A stretch of 9,064 nucleotides of DNA from positions 1 through 9,064 of the forward strand of contig DATLGM010000063.1 in the NCBI GenBank assembly GCA_035540515.1, given 5' to 3'. The notes beneath the pieces were generated by a model. The model had not been told where the DNA came from. It saw only the letters and a list, made by a program, of their open reading frames with translations, and made no database searches. The position numbers and the translations under genes are program-made. The stretch's first letter is position 1; every line of letters begins with the position of its first letter. Shown here in pieces: positions 1 through 6,512 of the stretch. Origin of the DNA: WHTG01 sp035540515. Lineage in GTDB: Bacteria > Actinomycetota > Nitriliruptoria > Euzebyales > Egibacteraceae.

Positions 1-507
1 GGGGACTTCCCGATCAACATCGAAGGCGCCGAGATCACGCCCTCGGGGGCCTTGCTGGTGGGTCTGCGGTATCCCGTGTCGGCGGACGGCTGTCCCTTGG
101 TGGTCCAGCTCGACAGCTGTGCGGCGCTGTTCGACGGTCGCCTTCCCGCCGTCGAAGCGGTGTGGGAGGTCGAGGCGGTCGGCCGCAACGGCGAGCTGGC
201 CGGTGTGCGCGACCTGTGCCTGGTGGGCGACCGGCTGCACCTGATCACCGGAGACCTCGACAGTGCGGGCAAGGGCAGCGTCATCCGCGCCGACCACCCC
301 GGCGGTCGCAGCACCGTCTCGACGCATTACGCCGCCCCCTTCACCGGCGGCACCGGCGGGGGCCGGCTGCACGCCGAGCCCGTCCGTGAGTTTCCCGACC
401 ATCCCCGCATCGAAGGCATCGCCGCCGACGGCGAGGGCCAGTTCTTCTACGTCAGCGACGAGGACGAAGCCGTCCGCCTGCACTGCACTCCGCTGCTCGC
501 CGGCTGA
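1..507 (+). CDS. DUF3616-family protein, C-terminal fragment (5' truncated by window edge)
   Basis: The open frame runs from base 1 without a start; the 168 visible residues end at TGA 505-507. A TTG at 52 is in frame but sits inside conserved sequence, so the true start lies upstream. The fragment has the repeated-strand look of a beta-propeller-like DUF3616 protein: FPINIEG at residues 4-9 followed by LLVGLRYP at 18-25, and near the end RIEGIA (136-141) followed by FFYVSDEDE. The paired 'IEG' segments and the 'GLR.P' strand are what I recall as hallmarks of DUF3616. The family has no established enzymatic role, so no function is assigned. It is followed immediately by a strong palindrome, which suggests its transcript ends there and that it is not part of the downstream transport locus. 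The family call is from memory of motifs and is moderate. Confidence 0.6.
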   Translation, partial: GDFPINIEGAEITPSGALLVGLRYPVSADGCPLVVQLDSCAALFDGRLPAVEAVWEVEAVGRNGELAGVRDLCLVGDRLHLITGDLDSAGKGSVIRADHPGGRSTVSTHYAAPFTGGTGGGRLHAEPVREFPDHPRIEGIAADGEGQFFYVSDEDEAVRLHCTPLLAG

Positions 508-553
508 CTCCCCCGCAAAATCCCTGTCCCGGGATAGGGATTTTGCGGGGGAG
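508..553. terminator. 46-bp near-perfect palindrome, probable terminator
   Basis: It begins on the base after the TGA of the upstream gene. Arms 508-525 and 536-553 are perfect 18-bp inverted repeats (CTCCCCCGCAAAATCCCT against its complement). The 10-base centre (526-535, GTCCCGGGAT) is itself palindromic apart from one G/T pair, which would be a G-U wobble in RNA. A transcript could therefore fold into one very long stem with almost no loop. No U-tract follows on either side, so this is not a textbook intrinsic terminator, but U-less hairpins are commonly proposed as terminators in high-GC actinobacteria. Symmetry allows action on both strands. Alternatives are an mRNA 3'-end stabiliser or a dispersed palindromic repeat. 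Confidence 0.7.
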
Positions 554-615
554 CGTCCCGGCGGGAGGAAATCGGCCCAGGCGTGACGAAGAGGCCGGCA
601 GCCCGCTGTCGATCC

Positions 616-621
616 GGGGAG
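616..621 (+). promoter_or_regulatory. Ribosome binding site for the M14 carboxypeptidase
   Basis: GGGGAG lies 7 nt before the ATG at 629. It supports that start, which also gives an intact twin-arginine signal. I see no convincing -10/-35 pair in the remaining intergenic bases 554-615. Confidence 0.5.
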
Positions 622-628
622 CCCTGGC

Positions 629-2335
629 ATGTCCTCACCTGTCCGCCTGACCCGTCGCGACCTGCTCCGCCGCAGTGCGATCACCGCCGGCGGTCTGGCA
701 GCCGCGTCCACGCTGGGCGGCGCGAACCCCGTCTTCGCGGCAACCCCGCCGGCGCCGGTGACCGCGGACAATCTCTCCTTCGCCCGGGTGTGGCCCGCCA
801 CCCGCCGGCAGGCCGCCGCTCTTGCGGCGTTCGACGAGACCCACGCGATCCACGCCGACGGATCGATGGAGCTGCTGCTGTGGCCCGGTGACCGCAAGCG
901 CCTGGATGCCCTGGGCGTGGACTACCAGGTGTTCGACCCGCATCGCATCGGTGCGGTCGCTGCGCCTGGCCGTCCCTCCGGCCTGCCGCTGCAGCCCGGG
1001 GAGCGGACCCAGTACCGGGTGCTCGCCGACTACGTCACGGACATGCAGGCACTTGCCACCACCCACCCCGAGCAGGCGCGGCTCATCCACTTCCCGGAGA
1101 AGTCACTGGAGGGCCGCGACGTCTACGGCCTGGAGATCGCCGACGACATCGAGGCGGCGCAGACCGACGGGCGTCCGACCTTCTGGATCGACGGCGCGCA
1201 CCACTCACGGGAGTGGCCGTCGTGTGAGTACACGCTGATGTTCGGTTTCGACCTGTTGGAGAGCTACGGGCGCGAAGACCGCATCACCGACCTGCTCAGC
1301 AAGATTCGCGTCGTCATCGTCCCCGTCATGAACCCGGACGGATTCGTCACCAGCCGCGAGGCGCTGTACGCCACCACACCGGCGGACCAGGACATCCCGT
1401 GGGCGATCACCGGCACCATGACCGGCTGGCGCAAGAATCGCCGGTCCTTCACCGACGCGCTGTACGGGCTGGGCAACATCCGCAGCGAGCTCAACGCCGA
1501 TGCGCACGGGGTCGACCCCAACCGCAACTACCCGTTCTTCTGGGGCGGCGAGGGCGGAGAGGCTGCCAACCCCACCAGCCAGACCTACGGCGGCGCGGCG
1601 CCCTACAGCGAGCCGGAGTCGCGCAACATCGCCGGGGGGATGCGCTCGGCCCAGGTGACCGCCTACCTGACCAACCACACCTACGGACGCTTGTGCATGC
1701 GGCCGTGGGGGTGGACGGCCGACCCCTCGCCGGACAACGCCTTCCAGACCGAGCTCGGCGCGCGCATGTGCGAGTTCACCGGCTACCGCAACCAGATCGG
1801 GTTGTCGCTGTATCCCACCGCCGGCACCAGCCGCGACTGGTCGTACGGGGCGCTGCGCACGATCGTCTACACGTTCGAGCACAACACCGTGTTCCACCCC
1901 GCCTACGGCGCGAACATCCCGTCCACCTACGCGATGAACCGGCCGGCGTGGCTGCTGCTGGCCGAGGCCGCCGCCGATCCCGCGAACCACGTGGTCATCA
2001 CCGGAACCGTCGTCGACGCCGGCGGCGCACCGGCCGGTGGCGCCGAGGTCACGCTGTGGAAGTCCTTCGAGACGCCGACCGCCGAGGAGGTCCACGCCAA
2101 GACCGACGGCGGCGTGTCCGAGCAGATCCAGACGACCGCCCGCACGCGGCCGGACGGCACGTTCACCGTCCACGCCAACCCGAGCACCCGCCCGCACGCG
2201 GTCATGTTCGGTTGGCCTGCCGAGGCCTGGACCGTCCGCTTCGCCGCGGGCGAGCAGTCGCACTGGACGCAGGTCGTCGGCGACCGAGGGGATCGCGTCG
2301 ACCTCCGGACCGTGGCGCTCGCGCCGCGGGATTGA
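629..2335 (+). CDS. Tat-exported M14-family zinc carboxypeptidase
   Basis: A secreted metallocarboxypeptidase that removes C-terminal residues from peptides outside the membrane. The 568-residue product starts with a twin-arginine signal (TRRDLLRR, residues 8-15, then a hydrophobic stretch), with likely cleavage after VFA at 35-37. Residues 38-127 resemble an M14 propeptide. The catalytic domain (about 128-445) carries the zinc ligands H192 and E195 in HSRE and H350 in NHTYG. It also has NPDG (235-238), WRKNRR (267-272, with R268 matching the CPA Arg127 position), DPNRNY with N298/R299 for the substrate carboxylate, and general base E417 in YTFEHN. Residues from about 455 form a CarboxypepD_reg-like beta domain. 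All catalytic positions are present, so it should be active. Substrate preference is not readable. It sits 60 nt upstream of an amino-acid importer, so it could feed that system. No terminator is seen between them. Confidence 0.92.
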   Translation: MSSPVRLTRRDLLRRSAITAGGLAAASTLGGANPVFAATPPAPVTADNLSFARVWPATRRQAAALAAFDETHAIHADGSMELLLWPGDRKRLDALGVDYQVFDPHRIGAVAAPGRPSGLPLQPGERTQYRVLADYVTDMQALATTHPEQARLIHFPEKSLEGRDVYGLEIADDIEAAQTDGRPTFWIDGAHHSREWPSCEYTLMFGFDLLESYGREDRITDLLSKIRVVIVPVMNPDGFVTSREALYATTPADQDIPWAITGTMTGWRKNRRSFTDALYGLGNIRSELNADAHGVDPNRNYPFFWGGEGGEAANPTSQTYGGAAPYSEPESRNIAGGMRSAQVTAYLTNHTYGRLCMRPWGWTADPSPDNAFQTELGARMCEFTGYRNQIGLSLYPTAGTSRDWSYGALRTIVYTFEHNTVFHPAYGANIPSTYAMNRPAWLLLAEAAADPANHVVITGTVVDAGGAPAGGAEVTLWKSFETPTAEEVHAKTDGGVSEQIQTTARTRPDGTFTVHANPSTRPHAVMFGWPAEAWTVRFAAGEQSHWTQVVGDRGDRVDLRTVALAPRD

Positions 2336-2359
2336 TCAACCGTCTCCTCGGTTCTCGGA

Positions 2360-2365
2360 TAGAGT
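2360..2365 (+). promoter_or_regulatory. Possible -10 element upstream of the binding-protein gene
   Basis: TAGAGT fits the actinobacterial TANNNT pattern and lies in the only comparatively AT-richer stretch of this 60-nt gap, with a start site expected near 2372. No good -35 is at the right distance: TTGATC at 2332-2337 is 22 nt away, which is too far. It is therefore a weak candidate for a promoter that drives the transporter independently of the carboxypeptidase gene. Confidence 0.25.
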
Positions 2366-2381
2366 CCAATCACGGTCCAGC

Positions 2382-2389
2382 GGGAAGGG
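2382..2389 (+). promoter_or_regulatory. Strong ribosome binding site for the binding-protein gene
   Basis: The purine run GGGAAGGG ends 6 nt before the ATG at 2396. It fixes that start, which also gives a normal lipoprotein signal peptide. It is one of the best Shine-Dalgarno-like sites in the window, in keeping with a binding protein made in excess over its permeases. Confidence 0.6.
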
Positions 2390-2395
2390 TCTGCA

Positions 2396-3619
2396 ATGCA
2401 CCTGCGCTTCATCGCCGTCCTGATCGTGCTGCTGCTGGCGGCAGTGGCCTGCGCGGAGGAGGGGGGTGGTGGTGAAGGCGCCGCGGAGTGCCCACCGGAC
2501 GACGAGTTCGGTTGCGTCACGGTGGCCGAGGGTGAGCCGATCCGGCTGGCGACCCTGCTGGTCATCTCGACGGCAGACGCGCCGCTGGGTCAGGACAGCC
2601 AGAACGGCGTCACGCTCGCGGTCAACGACCACGGCGAGGTCCTGGGCCACGAAGTCGAGCTGATGCACGAAGACGAGCAGTGCTCGGCGGAGGGCGGCAC
2701 GACGGGCGCCCGGCGCATCGCCGCCGAGGAGGGCATCGTCGCGGTCATCGGCACCAGCTGCTCCAGCGCCGGCGAGCCCGCGTCGCAGATCCTGTCCGAG
2801 CAGGGCATCGTGCTGATGTCGCCGTCGAACACCGCTCCGTCGCTGACGGACCCGGAGACCCGGCAGGACTTCTACTTCCGCACCGCGCACAACGACAACA
2901 TCCAGGGCGCGGCGATGGCCCAGTTCGCCGCCGAGGAGCTCGGCGTCGAGCGCGCCGCGACGATCCACGACGGCAGCCCCTACGCCGAACAGCTGCAGCA
3001 GGTGTTCGCCGAGACCTTCCAGTCCGAGTACGGCGGCGAGATCACCACGCAAGAGGCCGTCGGGCCGGAGGACACCGACTTCCGCCCGGTGCTGACCAGC
3101 ATCGCGGCCGGTGACCCGGAGTTCATCTACTACCCGATCTTCATCGCGGCCGGCGGTCACATCACGGCGCAGGCACGGGAGACGTCGGGCCTGGAAGAGG
3201 CCGACCTGGCCGGGGCGGACGGCATGTTCAGCCCCGACTTCATCGAGGCGGCCGGCCCCCAGAACGCCGAGGGCATGTACCTGTCCGGACCGGACCTGGA
3301 CTTCCGTGGCGACTTCTACCGTGACGAGTTCCTGCCGGCGTACGAGGAGGAGTTCGGCTCCCAGCCGACCGCCGCGTTCCACGCACACGCCTACGACGCG
3401 ACCCAGATGATCCTGACCGCGATCGAGGAAGCCGCGCTGCAGGGCGACGACGGCTCCCTGGTGATCCCGCGGACCGCGCTGCGCGACGCGCTGGAGGGGA
3501 TGCAGCACGACGGCATCGTCGGGCAGCTCGAGTGCGACGAGAACGGTGACTGCAACCAGGAGGCGACCATCTCGGTCAGCCAGGTCCAGGACGGCGACTT
3601 CAGCCGCGTCTGGCCGTAG
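2396..3619 (+). CDS. Branched-chain-amino-acid-type ABC transporter substrate-binding lipoprotein (LivJ/LivK family)
   Basis: An extracytoplasmic solute receptor that would deliver an amino acid or related ligand to the LivHMGF complex encoded next. Residues 1-18 are a lipoprotein signal with lipobox AVAC, so C19 is the lipidated cysteine, followed by a Glu/Gly-rich tether. The rest is a Peripla_BP_6 fold: first strand IRLATLLV (49-56), GQDSQNGVTLAV (65-76), the TSCSSAGEPAS ligand loop (120-130), SPSNTAPSLT (142-151), YAEQL (196-200) and AHAYDATQMI near 330-339. The C-terminal strand DENGD (381-385) is typical of the family. Besides C19 there are six cysteines in three sequential pairs: C32/C40, C96/C122 and C380/C386. 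The C96/C122 pair matches the disulfide position of E. coli LivJ. The 407 residues contain no lysine and about 72 Asp/Glu against 14 Arg. The stop TAG overlaps the GTG start of livH by one base. The ligand cannot be told from sequence; no liv symbol is given because Leu/Ile/Val is not shown. Confidence 0.93.
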   Translation: MHLRFIAVLIVLLLAAVACAEEGGGGEGAAECPPDDEFGCVTVAEGEPIRLATLLVISTADAPLGQDSQNGVTLAVNDHGEVLGHEVELMHEDEQCSAEGGTTGARRIAAEEGIVAVIGTSCSSAGEPASQILSEQGIVLMSPSNTAPSLTDPETRQDFYFRTAHNDNIQGAAMAQFAAEELGVERAATIHDGSPYAEQLQQVFAETFQSEYGGEITTQEAVGPEDTDFRPVLTSIAAGDPEFIYYPIFIAAGGHITAQARETSGLEEADLAGADGMFSPDFIEAAGPQNAEGMYLSGPDLDFRGDFYRDEFLPAYEEEFGSQPTAAFHAHAYDATQMILTAIEEAALQGDDGSLVIPRTALRDALEGMQHDGIVGQLECDENGDCNQEATISVSQVQDGDFSRVWP

Positions 3620-3638
3620 TGGCCACCTCCTCGGCCAC
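3611..3638 (+). promoter_or_regulatory. Two mutually exclusive short hairpins over the binding-protein stop / livH start
   Basis: Three GGCC blocks allow alternative stems. One pairs TGGCC 3611-3615 with GGCCA 3621-3625 and puts the TAGTG stop/start in its loop. The other pairs GTGGCC 3619-3624 with GGCCAC 3633-3638 and buries the livH GTG. Both stems are perfect but short (5 and 6 bp). No Shine-Dalgarno-like sequence precedes this GTG, so livH translation probably depends on ribosomes arriving from the upstream gene. A regulatory role is inferred; short GC stems arise often by chance in such DNA. Confidence 0.3.
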
Positions 3639-4749
3639 AACCGAATCCGCAGAGCCGCCGGCGTCCCCACCCCCCGGGGACGCCGGCGGACCGCAGCTCG
3701 GGCTCGCCGACCGCATCCCCCTGCGGCGCATCATCCGCTGGGGCCTTGCGGTCGCCTTGGTCCTGGGCATCGCCAGCGGGGCGTACCAGACGCTGGCGGC
3801 CGGCGTGTTCTCCCCGGCGCAGTGGCGGGACCTCGTGGTGTTCGGCATCGCCCAGGGCAGCATCTACGCACTGATCGCGCTGGGCTACACGCTGGTCTAC
3901 GGCATCTTGTTCATGATCAACTTCGCCCACGGCGAGGTGTTCATGGCCGGCGGCTTCACTGCGTTCTTCGCGGCCCGGGCGATGGACCAGGCCGGGTTCC
4001 TCAACCAGCAGCCGGTGCTCGCGGTGTTGATCCTGCTTGCCATCGCCATGGCGGTGTCCACGACGGTGGCGGTCACGCTCGAGCGGGTGGCCTACCGGCC
4101 GCTGCGCAACGCGCCCCGGCTGATCCCGTTGATCACCGCCATCGGCGCGTCGCTGTTCCTGCAGTACAGCTTCCGCGGCCTGTATGGCGAGGACATCCAC
4201 TCCTATCCGCGCATCGACGCGCTGACCGGGACGTGGACGATCGCCGGCATACCGATCCTGCGCACCCAGGCGATCGTCATCGTCGCCGCCCTGGCGCTCA
4301 TGGTCGGGCTGTACTTCTTCATCAGCCGCACGACCATGGGCCGGTCCATGCGTGCGGTCGCCGAGGATCGCGAGATCGCGAGCCTGATGGGCATCGACGT
4401 CAACCGCGTGATCGTGACGACCTTCGCCATCGGCGGGATGCTGGCCGGGGCGGCCGGCATCCTCTACGCGCTGGTCTTCCGCCAGGTGCACTTCCTGATG
4501 GGCTTCCTGCCAGGCATCAAGGCGTTCACCGCCGCCGTCATCGGCGGTATCGGCAGCATCATCGGCGCCGCGGTCGGCGGCCTGCTGCTCGGGCTGCTCG
4601 AGGCGGTCGCCCCGTTCCTGCTGCTGTCAGGAGCGGGCATCCCGGCGCCCAACCAGCTCAAGGACGTCATCGCCTTCAGCATCCTGGTGATCGTCCTGAT
4701 CATGCGGCCCGGCGGGCTGTTCGGGTCGCGTGAGCCGGAGAAGCTGTAG
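3619..4749 (+). CDS. livH: HAAT-family ABC transporter permease LivH
   Basis: One of the two membrane subunits of the importer. The 376-residue product has the family core from about residue 72: GSIYALIALGYTLVYGIL (80-97), FAHGEVFMAGG (102-112), the coupling loop GRSMRAVAEDREIASLMGI (241-259), then GGMLAGAAGILYA and the late glycine-rich GGIGSIIGAAVGG helices. It ends with the RPGGLFG tail (363-369). The GTG at 3619 overlaps the upstream TAG by one base and is chosen on that ground, although no ribosome binding site is visible. This gives an unusual N-terminal extension of about 65-70 residues compared with ordinary LivH: a Pro/Ala/Ser-rich cytoplasmic stretch (1-30) and one extra hydrophobic segment (about 40-62). 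An alternative start is GTG at 3835 or 3838, close to the canonical N-terminus. The TAGTG overlap recurs at the 3' end with livM. Confidence 0.9.
   Translation: MATSSATTESAEPPASPPPGDAGGPQLGLADRIPLRRIIRWGLAVALVLGIASGAYQTLAAGVFSPAQWRDLVVFGIAQGSIYALIALGYTLVYGILFMINFAHGEVFMAGGFTAFFAARAMDQAGFLNQQPVLAVLILLAIAMAVSTTVAVTLERVAYRPLRNAPRLIPLITAIGASLFLQYSFRGLYGEDIHSYPRIDALTGTWTIAGIPILRTQAIVIVAALALMVGLYFFISRTTMGRSMRAVAEDREIASLMGIDVNRVIVTTFAIGGMLAGAAGILYALVFRQVHFLMGFLPGIKAFTAAVIGGIGSIIGAAVGGLLLGLLEAVAPFLLLSGAGIPAPNQLKDVIAFSILVIVLIMRPGGLFGSREPEKL
3655..3689 (+). promoter_or_regulatory. Perfect 14-bp hairpin inside the 5' coding region of livH
   Basis: Arms 3655-3668 (CCGCCGGCGTCCCC) and 3676-3689 are exact inverted complements around a 7-nt loop ACCCCCC. 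The hairpin starts 36 nt after the binding-protein stop and falls in codons 13-24 of livH, in the Pro/Gly-rich extension where the amino-acid constraint is probably weak. A stem here could protect the binding-protein mRNA from 3' decay or dampen downstream transcription, giving more receptor than permease. The structure is plain in the sequence; the role is inferred. Confidence 0.5.
4737..4743 (+). promoter_or_regulatory. Ribosome binding site for livM
   Basis: GGAGAAG, within the last codons of livH, lies 5 nt before the GTG at 4749. It supports that start and hence the long N-terminal module of LivM. Another GTG directly follows at 4752 and could serve equally. Confidence 0.55.
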
Positions 4750-6512
4750 TGGTGCCGGCGACGACCCGCGCGGTGAACCGGGGCCTGATCATCGGTGGCT
4801 GCGTCGTGTACTTCCTGGCCGTCGGCATGTTCGAGCGGTTCACCGCGCGACCGGTCATCACCGACCTGTTGACGTTGGGATGGACGGTGCTGGCGGGCCT
4901 GTGGGCGGTGGCCGGGGTGTGGGCCGCCCGCACCGTGCTGCCACCGGCGAGCAGCGCTCCAGACGGTGACGAGGCGGGCGGCCGGACCGCACGGGCCGTC
5001 ACGCACGCGGCGCTCGCGGGGCTGCTCGCCGGCGCGGTGCCGGCGCTGTTCCTGCTGCTCGCCGACGCGATCAACCTGCGGCCGATGCTCATCAACGCCG
5101 GCGCGACGATGGTCAACGCGCTCGCCGTCGACGACAGCGCGGTCGCCGGGGCGCTGCGGCTGGTGCTGGCCGCGCTCGTGATCGCGACGGTCGCCGGCAT
5201 CGTGGCGTCGGCGCCAGCACAGGTGCGGCGGGTCGCCGGCTGGGCGCTGGGCATGGTCGTGCTGCTCGCGCTGGTCGAGCCCCTGCTGCGCGTGATCATC
5301 GCCAGTCTCGGCTTGCGCACCAGCTGGCTGTATCAGCGCGGCGGGCTGGGCGTGAGCGGCGCCGTGATCGCACTGGTCCTTGGTGTGGCAGTCGGGGTGC
5401 TGCGCCGCCGGGACACGCCGACAACCGCTCGCGACGACGGCGACGACGGCCCCCGTGCACGGCTTGCCCGCGGCGGGCGCATCGCCGGGCTGGTTGCCGG
5501 CGCTGTCCTGCTCCTGGTCCTGCCCCGGCTCGTCGGACCGTTCCTGTCCGAGGTCGTCGGCACGATCGGCCTGTTCGCGATCATGGGCATCGGGCTGAAC
5601 ATTGTCGTTGGGTCAGCGGGACTGCTGCACCTGGGGTACGTGGCGTTCTTCGCGATCGGCGCCTACGTCACCGCGCTGCTGACCTCGCCGGCGGCCGCCC
5701 TGGGTACCGAGCTGTCGTTCTGGGCGGCCCTGCCGATCGTCGTGCTCGTCACCGCGATCGCCGGGTTGTTCGTGGGCGCTCCCGTGCTGCGACTGCGTGG
5801 CGACTACCTGGCGATCGTGACGCTGGCGTTCGGCGAGATCGCCCGGATCCTCGCCCTGTCCGACTGGCTGCGACCCGCTCTCGGTGGTGCTCAGGGGATC
5901 CTGGCCGTGCCGGCGCCGACGATCGGCGCGATGCGGTTCCGCGATCCGCAGATGCTGTACTACGTCATCATCGTCGCCTGCGCGATCACGGCGTTCATCG
6001 CCTGGCGGCTGGAGGACTCACGCGTCGGTCGTGCGTGGACCGCGATGCGCGAGGACGAGCAGGTCGCCCAGATCATGGGCATCAGCATCAGCCGCTACAA
6101 GCTGCTGGCTTTCGCACTCGGCGCCGGCATCGCGTCGGTGTCCGGGGCGCTGTTCGCGGTCAAGATCGGGTCGGTGTTCCCGCACAGCTTCGACATCCTC
6201 GTGTCGATCACCGCGCTGTCGGTCGTGATCCTCGGTGGCATCGGCAGCCTGCGCGGGGTGTTCCTGGGGGCGCTGGTGCTCGTCGGCCTGCCCGACCTGC
6301 TGCGCGAGTTCGGTGAGTACCGGATGCTGCTGTACGGCGGGCTGCTCGTGGCGATCATGATCCTGCGACCACAGGGTCTGCTGCCCAACGTGCGGCGGAT
6401 GGCTGAGCTGGGCGAGGAGGAGCGGCTGCAGGACCAGTGGCTCAAGCGGGCCGGCGACGCCGGGGACCCGGAGCCGGCCATCGCCACCACGAAGACGGAC
6501 GGTGCGTCATGA
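4749..6512 (+). CDS. livM: HAAT-family ABC transporter permease LivM with large N-terminal membrane extension
   Basis: The second membrane subunit of the importer. The family core occupies about residues 245-550: GLNIVVGSAGLLHLGYVAFFAIGAY split over 282-306, LRLRGDYLAIVTLAFGEI (347-364), the coupling loop DSRVGRAWTAMREDEQVAQIMGI (423-445), SGALFA (465-470), ILGGIGSLRG (494-503) and the RPQGLLP tail (540-546). At 587 residues it is much longer than usual LivM (E. coli about 425). The extra part is at the N-terminus: roughly six hydrophobic segments (about 11-28, 42-60, 86-106, 133-155, 164-187, 200-218) and a charged, Asp/Arg-rich cytoplasmic linker (219-243). I do not recognise this module. 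A short charged tail (551-587) follows the core. The GTG start overlaps the livH TAG by one base. The stop TGA overlaps the livG ATG in an ATGA. Confidence 0.92.
   Translation: MVPATTRAVNRGLIIGGCVVYFLAVGMFERFTARPVITDLLTLGWTVLAGLWAVAGVWAARTVLPPASSAPDGDEAGGRTARAVTHAALAGLLAGAVPALFLLLADAINLRPMLINAGATMVNALAVDDSAVAGALRLVLAALVIATVAGIVASAPAQVRRVAGWALGMVVLLALVEPLLRVIIASLGLRTSWLYQRGGLGVSGAVIALVLGVAVGVLRRRDTPTTARDDGDDGPRARLARGGRIAGLVAGAVLLLVLPRLVGPFLSEVVGTIGLFAIMGIGLNIVVGSAGLLHLGYVAFFAIGAYVTALLTSPAAALGTELSFWAALPIVVLVTAIAGLFVGAPVLRLRGDYLAIVTLAFGEIARILALSDWLRPALGGAQGILAVPAPTIGAMRFRDPQMLYYVIIVACAITAFIAWRLEDSRVGRAWTAMREDEQVAQIMGISISRYKLLAFALGAGIASVSGALFAVKIGSVFPHSFDILVSITALSVVILGGIGSLRGVFLGALVLVGLPDLLREFGEYRMLLYGGLLVAIMILRPQGLLPNVRRMAELGEEERLQDQWLKRAGDAGDPEPAIATTKTDGAS

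Noticed and set aside
554..628. Possible riboswitch or structured leader before the carboxypeptidase gene
   Set aside because: Only short GC-rich pairings can be drawn and no known riboswitch core could be matched by eye; the stretch is short and shows just a ribosome binding site.
1205..2263. 352-codon minus-strand open frame inside the carboxypeptidase gene
   Set aside because: Shadow of a GC-rich gene; no motif, no ribosome binding site, and low-complexity Gly/Arg/Val composition.
2332..2337. TTGATC as a -35 box for the transporter operon
   Set aside because: It overlaps the carboxypeptidase stop and is 22 nt from the best -10 candidate, outside normal spacing.
2336..2395. Terminator between the carboxypeptidase and binding-protein genes
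   Set aside because: No inverted repeat of useful length is present in the gap, so read-through remains possible.
2336..3670. 444-codon open frame on the minus strand across the binding-protein gene
   Set aside because: It mirrors the codon periodicity of the real gene. Its translation is Arg/Val/Leu/Asp-rich with no recognisable domain, and the + strand product is a clear lipoprotein receptor.
3546..4733. 395-codon + strand frame overlapping livH
   Set aside because: The translation is an Arg/His/Pro-rich frameshifted copy of livH DNA with no fold signature; livH itself is unambiguous.
6437..6508. Upstream in-frame start for livG
   Set aside because: It would add 24 Arg/Gly-rich residues read out of frame from the livM tail. 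The ATG at 6509 gives the canonical LivG N-terminus and an ATGA overlap.
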